Positions 6,316-9,314 of a DNA stretch of 9,314 nt are shown here, in pieces (position 1 is the first letter of the stretch; each line of letters begins with the position of its first letter). A program made the position numbers and the translations under genes. Source of the stretch: Planctomycetota bacterium (GTDB taxonomy: Bacteria > Planctomycetota > UBA1135); contig JAQBVK010000077.1 in NCBI GenBank assembly GCA_027623585.1, forward strand, positions 1-9,314, read 5' to 3'. A model generated the notes under the pieces. That model made no database searches. It saw nothing but the letters and a program-made list of their open reading frames with translations, and was not told the DNA's origin.

Positions 6316-6549
6316 TCACGCCGCGCCCGTTAACCGCCGATGCTCCGCGTACATGCACGGCCCCACGATCGCGGTAAGGCCGGCGATCCGGGCCGCTTCC
6401 GCCGCTTCCTCGTTCTCGGCGCCGGGTTGCATCCACACCACCTTCGCGCCGGCGGCGACTGCTTCCTGCACGATGGCCGGCAGGCGTTCTGGGGAACGAA
6501 AAACGTCCACCACGTCCACGCCGCGCGGGATCTCGTCGATCGTCTTCAC
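6316..6549 (-). CDS. Truncated CoA-binding-domain (YccU-like) protein, possibly a pseudogene
   Basis: This frame gives 77 residues from a GTG at 6549. It matches the C-terminal half of the YccU/CoA_binding_2 family: TIDEIPRGVDVVDVF (3-17) equals the family's typical 'TLDEIPEPVDMVDVF', followed by VQEAVAAGAKVVWMQPGAEN (28-47), NEEAAEAARIAGLTAIV and CMYAEHRRL, including the conserved cysteine. Family members are about 140 residues and begin with a Rossmann strand and glycine-rich loop that bind CoA; this half is absent. The frame stays open upstream, but only as a reading-frame shadow of the aldehyde dehydrogenase, whose TAG lies two bases before the GTG. No good ribosome-binding site is seen, though translational coupling to the upstream gene is possible. 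Its remaining sequence looks well conserved and free of stops, so it is either a recent truncation or a short functional variant. Membership of the family is clear; function is doubtful. Confidence 0.65.
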   Translation of the reverse strand: MKTIDEIPRGVDVVDVFRSPERLPAIVQEAVAAGAKVVWMQPGAENEEAAEAARIAGLTAIVGPCMYAEHRRLTGAA

Positions 6550-6551
6550 GG

Positions 6552-8057
6552 CTAGCCCAGATTCACCCACACCGACTTCGACTCGGTGTAGGAAGCAATC
6601 GCGTCGGCGCCGAGATCGCGGCCGAAGCCGGACTCCTTGAAGCCGCCGAAGGACAGGCTCGGATCGTAGAGGTTGTAGGTATTCACCCACACCGTGCCGG
6701 CGCGCAACTCGCGCGCCATCGTCAGCGCGCGGCCTACGTCGCGCGTCCACACGCCCGCCGCCAAGCCGTAGCGCGTGCCGTTGGCGATGCGCAGCGCGTC
6801 TTCCATGGTGTCGAAGGGCGTCACCGCCAGCACCGGGCCGAAGATCTCTTCCTGCGCGATCGGCGCAGCCGGATCCACGTCGGCGAAGATCGTCGGCGCC
6901 ACGTACCAGCCCTTGCCGCCGCCGACCTCGTCGCGAAGCGACTTGCCGCCGGCCACCAGGCGCGCGCCGTTCGCCTTGCCCTTCTCGAACCACTCGAGCA
7001 CGCTCTCGTACTGCGCGGCGTTGCAGACCGGGCCCATGCGCACGCCCTCGGCCAGCGGATGGCCGACCGTGGTCTTGCCCGCCATCGCTACCAGACCCTG
7101 GACGAAATCGTCGTAGACCTCGCGCTGCACCAGCACGCGCGATCCCGCCGCGCAGACCTCGCCCTTGTTGTAGAAGATGCCGGTTGCGGCGCCGCGCACT
7201 GCGGCCTTCAGATCGGCGTCGGCAAAGACCACGTTGGGGGATTTGCCTCCCAATTCCAGGGTCACGCGCTTCACGCTGGCCGCCGCTTCCTTCTGGATCA
7301 GTTTGCCGACCTCGGTGCTGCCGGTGAAGGAAATCTTGTCCACCTTCGGATGCCGCACCAGCGCCATGCCCACTTTGGAGCCGCTACCCGTCACCACGTT
7401 GAAGACGCCGGCCGGCAGTCCCGCCTCGGCGCCCAACTTCGCCAGCCACAGCGCGCTCAGCGAGGTCTGCTCGCTCGGCTTCAACACGATGGTGTTGCCG
7501 CAGGCCAGCGCCGGCGCAATCTTCCACGAGGCCAGCAGCAGCGGGAAGTTCCACGGCGTGATCATGCCGCACACGCCGACCGGCTCGCGCAGACGTAGGC
7601 CCAGCGAATCGCCCGGCAGCGGCACCACGCCGCCTTCGATCTTGGTCACCCAGCCCGCGTAATGACGAAAGATTTCCGCCACCATCGGGATCTCGATCTT
7701 CGAACTGTCGAAGATGGTCTTGCCGGTGTCGTAGGTCTCGCAGAGCGCGATGTTCGCGCGGTTCTGATCCACCAGTTCGGCCATCTTCCAGAGGATGCGC
7801 GCCCGCTTGGAAGGCGGCATGCGGCGCCACGCCGGGTCGGCGAAGGCGGCGGCGGCGGCGTCCACCGCGCGATTCACGTCGGTCTCGTCCCCGGAGGCCA
7901 CTTGCGCGTGCGCTTCCTCGGTGGCGGGGAAGAGCGAGCCCGTCGTCTTGCCGGAATGGGGCGAAACCCACTCTCCGCCCATGAAATGACGCGCCGGCGG
8001 CAGCTCGGGAACCGGAAACGCCGCAGGAACCGAAGAAATGGAAGGAGTGGCAGGCAT
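6552..8057 (-). CDS. NAD(P)-dependent aldehyde dehydrogenase, betaine-aldehyde/phenylacetaldehyde type
   Basis: A complete 501-residue ALDH-superfamily enzyme that oxidises an aldehyde to a carboxylic acid in the cytoplasm. Key residues are visible: Asn170 in TPWNFP, Lys193 in VLKPSEQT, FTGSTEVG (244-251) at the cofactor site, general base Glu268 in LELGGKSP, the nucleophile Cys302 in KGEVCAAGSRVLV, and Glu404 in QEEIFGPV. The C-terminus GGFKESGFGRDLG is typical of the BetB/ALDH2-like group. Substrate cannot be told from sequence. An upstream in-frame ATG at 8093 would add MCGCPIPTIGRE, which looks unlike the family and would overlap the divergent receiver-like gene; the ATG at 8057 is preferred. 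The proline- and alanine-rich first 20 residues are poorly conserved in such enzymes. It heads a minus-strand series with the truncated CoA-binding gene two bases after its stop. Confidence 0.95.
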   Translation of the reverse strand: MPATPSISSVPAAFPVPELPPARHFMGGEWVSPHSGKTTGSLFPATEEAHAQVASGDETDVNRAVDAAAAAFADPAWRRMPPSKRARILWKMAELVDQNRANIALCETYDTGKTIFDSSKIEIPMVAEIFRHYAGWVTKIEGGVVPLPGDSLGLRLREPVGVCGMITPWNFPLLLASWKIAPALACGNTIVLKPSEQTSLSALWLAKLGAEAGLPAGVFNVVTGSGSKVGMALVRHPKVDKISFTGSTEVGKLIQKEAAASVKRVTLELGGKSPNVVFADADLKAAVRGAATGIFYNKGEVCAAGSRVLVQREVYDDFVQGLVAMAGKTTVGHPLAEGVRMGPVCNAAQYESVLEWFEKGKANGARLVAGGKSLRDEVGGGKGWYVAPTIFADVDPAAPIAQEEIFGPVLAVTPFDTMEDALRIANGTRYGLAAGVWTRDVGRALTMARELRAGTVWVNTYNLYDPSLSFGGFKESGFGRDLGADAIASYTESKSVWVNLG

Positions 8058-8067
8058 TTCTCTGCCG

Positions 8068-8073
8068 ATTGTA
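8068..8073 (-). promoter_or_regulatory. Putative -10 box (TACAAT) upstream of the aldehyde dehydrogenase
   Basis: On the minus strand CCTACAAT ends ten bases before the ATG at 8057, giving a leader of only a few bases if used. The hexamer is one mismatch from TATAAT. No clear -35 is present. If this box is real it supports the start at 8057, because a start at 8093 would lie upstream of it. Confidence 0.35.
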
Positions 8074-8091
8074 GGGATAGGGCAACCACAC

Positions 8092-8505
8092 ATGGCTCCC
8101 GATGCGCACTCCGGCGACGCGCCGTGCTTCCCGGTCGTTCACGTCTTGATCTCCGAGGACTTCTTCCAGGAGAGGGTGGCCGGAGTCTTGCGTGCGCTGC
8201 GCAAGGCGCCCACCACGCCGGCTTGGGAAGGGGACGTTTTCGAGCGCATCGCAGCTCAACCTGCCCTTGGTGCCGTCGTAGACCTCGAATTGGGGGAAAT
8301 CGAGGTGCTCAATCTGCTGCGGCGCATGCGTTCCGATCCGCGCACGCGCGACCGCATCCTGGTGTGCTACTGCTCCCTGGAAGCACGCGCGGCGCAGGCG
8401 TCTGCGATCGAGTTGGGCCTTCCGGTGGTGCCGCGCTCGACCCTGGCTGCCAATCTGGTGAAGATTCTGCAGGCCTTCGGTCCGCCCGAGCCCATCAAAG
8501 ATTAG
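8092..8505 (+). CDS. Degenerate response-regulator receiver-like protein
   Basis: The 137-residue product looks like a lone CheY-like receiver fold. VVHVLISEDFFQERV (15-29) resembles strand 1 with an acidic pair (Glu22, Asp23), AVVDLELGE (61-69) places Asp64 at the phospho-acceptor position, ILVCYCSLEARAAQ (89-102) fits strand 4 with Ser95, and LPVVPRSTLAANLVKIL (110-126) fits strand 5 and helix 5. The invariant strand-5 lysine appears replaced by Arg115, and there is no output domain, so classical phospho-signalling is uncertain. The ATG at 8092 is chosen because the domain begins there; an in-frame ATG at 8038 would add 18 residues and overlap the aldehyde dehydrogenase start. It stands alone on its strand, divergent from the aldehyde dehydrogenase and closed by a terminator-like hairpin. 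A partner kinase is not adjacent. The fold assignment rests on pattern matching only. Confidence 0.6.
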   Translation: MAPDAHSGDAPCFPVVHVLISEDFFQERVAGVLRALRKAPTTPAWEGDVFERIAAQPALGAVVDLELGEIEVLNLLRRMRSDPRTRDRILVCYCSLEARAAQASAIELGLPVVPRSTLAANLVKILQAFGPPEPIKD

Positions 8506-8525
8506 GAGCCCCCTAAGTCTTTTCT
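8502..8525 (+). terminator. Probable intrinsic terminator after the receiver-like gene
   Basis: TTAGG (8502-8506) pairs with CCTAA (8512-8516) around an AGCCC loop and is followed by a T-rich run, TCTTTTCT (8518-8525). The left arm contains the TAG stop codon. The stem is short, so termination may be only partial. Confidence 0.45.
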
Positions 8526-8572
8526 AATAAAGGACGTAGGCGCGATACAGAGCGAATTCGTTGGCTCAGACC

Positions 8573-8601
8573 TTGCCGAGCGAGCCTATTTTCAGTACAA
8601 T
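8573..8601 (+). promoter_or_regulatory. Sigma-70-type promoter upstream of the Spx-like gene and fdhD
   Basis: TTGCCG (8573-8578) and TACAAT (8596-8601) are separated by exactly 17 bases, in an intergenic stretch of 176 bases that is visibly more AT-rich than the genes. It is the best promoter in the window. The predicted transcript start is near 8608. The -35 lies between the arms of a short inverted repeat, GGCTC (8563-8567) and GAGCC (8582-8586), which might be a regulator site. Confidence 0.6.
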
Positions 8602-8681
8602 CTCCGTCCAGCCTCGGCGCCTAAACGCGTATGAGGTGGAGGGCTACGGCCCATCCCAGAGACTCCTGCCCTGGAACGAGC

Positions 8682-9026
8682 GTGGTCAAACTCTACGTCA
8701 AGCCCAACTGTAAATCCTGCGAGAAGGCGGTCACCTATCTTCAGAAGAAGGAGATCCACTTCGAAACCGTGGACATCCTAGATTCGCCCCCGGCGAAGAA
8801 GCTTCTTGAGAAGGCCGTCGACGCGCTGAATCCCAAGGACGCCTTCAACAAGAAGGCGAAGGCCTACAAGGACCTCGACGTCGAGAACCGAGCGTTCAAG
8901 ACGAAGAAGGAAGTTGTCGATCTGCTCCGTGAGAACCCGGACATGATCCGCCGGCCCTTGCTGGCGCGTGGCGAGAAGGCGATCCTCGGCTTCGACGAAG
9001 CCGATTACGCCACCTTTCTGCGCTAG
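8682..9026 (+). CDS. Spx/ArsC-family thioredoxin-fold protein with CxxC
   Basis: From the GTG at 8682 the protein has 114 residues, the usual size of the Spx/arsenate reductase-like family. It opens VVKLYVKPNCKSCEKA, with Cys10 and Cys13 at the same positions as the redox CxxC of Spx, and has the IRRPLL motif (89-94) with the conserved arginine-proline of the family, then a C-terminal GEKAILGFDEADYATFL. The middle is rich in Lys and charged residues. It could be an Spx-like regulator, an ArsC-like arsenate reductase, or an uncharacterised thiol reductase; classical ArsC usually has a single active-site cysteine at this loop, so the CxxC favours redox sensing or disulfide exchange. An in-frame ATG at 8631 would add 17 residues that do not resemble the family. 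The gene lies 6 bases before fdhD and behind a good promoter, suggesting a two-gene transcript. Confidence 0.8.
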   Translation: MVKLYVKPNCKSCEKAVTYLQKKEIHFETVDILDSPPAKKLLEKAVDALNPKDAFNKKAKAYKDLDVENRAFKTKKEVVDLLRENPDMIRRPLLARGEKAILGFDEADYATFLR

Positions 9027-9032
9027 AGACTG

Positions 9033-9314
9033 ATGTCTCGCGCGCTGCCAGGGGACACCGCACCCTGGCAACCCATGCTGGCGTTGCCGCACGACGGCAC
9101 GCCGCTGCGCGTGGAGCCGGTCGCCGCTGAAGAGCCGCTGGAGTTGCGCGTGCGCGGCTCTGCGTTCGCGGTGCTGTTGCGTACGCCGGGACGCGAACGC
9201 GATCTGATTGCCGGTTTCCTTGCGGCTGAGCGCATCATTCGCAGTTCCGAGGATCTGCTTGCCGTGGAGGCGTGCATCGACGCGGAGAGCGGCGAGCCCG
9301 CGCCTCACGTCTGG
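9033..9314 (+). CDS. fdhD: FdhD, sulfurtransferase for formate dehydrogenase (3' end cut by window)
   Basis: Ninety-four N-terminal residues are present. VAAEEPLELRVRG (31-43), AVLLRTPGRERDLIAGFL (46-63) and AERIIRSSEDL (65-75) match the FdhD family, whose usual form is EEPLEIRVNG, MRTPG and GFLxxEGII. FdhD transfers sulfur from the cysteine desulfurase to the molybdenum cofactor of formate dehydrogenase and related enzymes. The catalytic CxxC loop is beyond the window, so activity cannot be judged. The ATG at 9033 follows the Spx-like stop by 6 bases; an alternative ATG at 9075 would place the hairpin at 9046-9070 in the spacer rather than in the coding region. Neither start has a strong ribosome-binding site, so translational coupling is likely. 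Confidence 0.88.
   Translation, partial: MSRALPGDTAPWQPMLALPHDGTPLRVEPVAAEEPLELRVRGSAFAVLLRTPGRERDLIAGFLAAERIIRSSEDLLAVEACIDAESGEPAPHVW
9046..9070 (+). repeat. Perfect 8-base inverted repeat at the start of fdhD
   Basis: TGCCAGGG (9046-9053) and CCCTGGCA (9063-9070) can form an 8-pair GC-rich stem with a 9-base loop. It covers codons 5-13 if fdhD starts at 9033, or lies just before the start if translation begins at 9075. No T-run follows, so it is not an intrinsic terminator. It may affect translation or mRNA stability between the two genes. Confidence 0.5.

Noticed and set aside
6316..6993. 225-codon frame that would give the CoA-binding fragment a longer N-terminus
   Set aside because: The upstream part lies within the aldehyde dehydrogenase gene in another frame and has no CoA-binding signature, so it is not the missing half.
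1..9314. Defence system, mobile element or CRISPR array
   Set aside because: No transposase, integrase, terminal repeats, regularly spaced repeats or known defence proteins are present. The DinG-like helicase alone, next to metabolic genes, is not evidence for a CRISPR type IV (CasDinG) locus.

Overview
The window is GC-rich bacterial chromosomal DNA, densely packed with ten protein genes (two cut by the window ends) and almost no non-coding space; the longest gene-free stretch is about 175 bases. There are no rRNA, tRNA, CRISPR, insertion-sequence or phage signals. The futalosine-pathway menaquinone enzyme MqnD, a secreted protein with three GDxNxxxDVFVxD repeats and a C-terminal beta-sandwich-like tail, and a type II (archaeal-type) methionine aminopeptidase together suggest an environmental bacterium, perhaps Planctomycetota. 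That lineage is an inference from family resemblance.

Layout from the left: (1) a truncated XPD/DinG-type helicase gene on the minus strand, whose N-terminal 300 residues look like a decayed DnaQ-type exonuclease domain; (2) divergently, a leucine-dehydrogenase-family gene; (3) converging on it and sharing its stop-codon bases, a type II methionine aminopeptidase; (4) divergently, a single-domain Hanks-type kinase with altered motifs, followed on the same strand by (5) mqnD; (6) converging on mqnD with overlapping stops, a minus-strand series of aldehyde dehydrogenase, a half-length CoA-binding-domain gene and the secreted repeat protein; (7) divergent from the aldehyde dehydrogenase, a small degenerate receiver-like protein ending in a probable terminator; (8) a good sigma-70-type promoter driving a small Spx/ArsC-family protein and, 6 bases later, fdhD, which runs off the right end.

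The genes are mostly housekeeping or metabolic: amino-acid deamination, aldehyde oxidation, quinone synthesis, protein N-terminal processing, DNA repair and formate dehydrogenase maturation. No defence system or biosynthetic cluster is evident. The items most worth a second look are the pseudo-exonuclease/helicase fusion, the type II aminopeptidase in a bacterial setting, the kinase with altered HRD, DFG and APE motifs, the half-length CoA-binding gene, the Spx-like/fdhD pairing, and CCTA(G/C)AAT boxes sitting only 6-10 bases ahead of three start codons.
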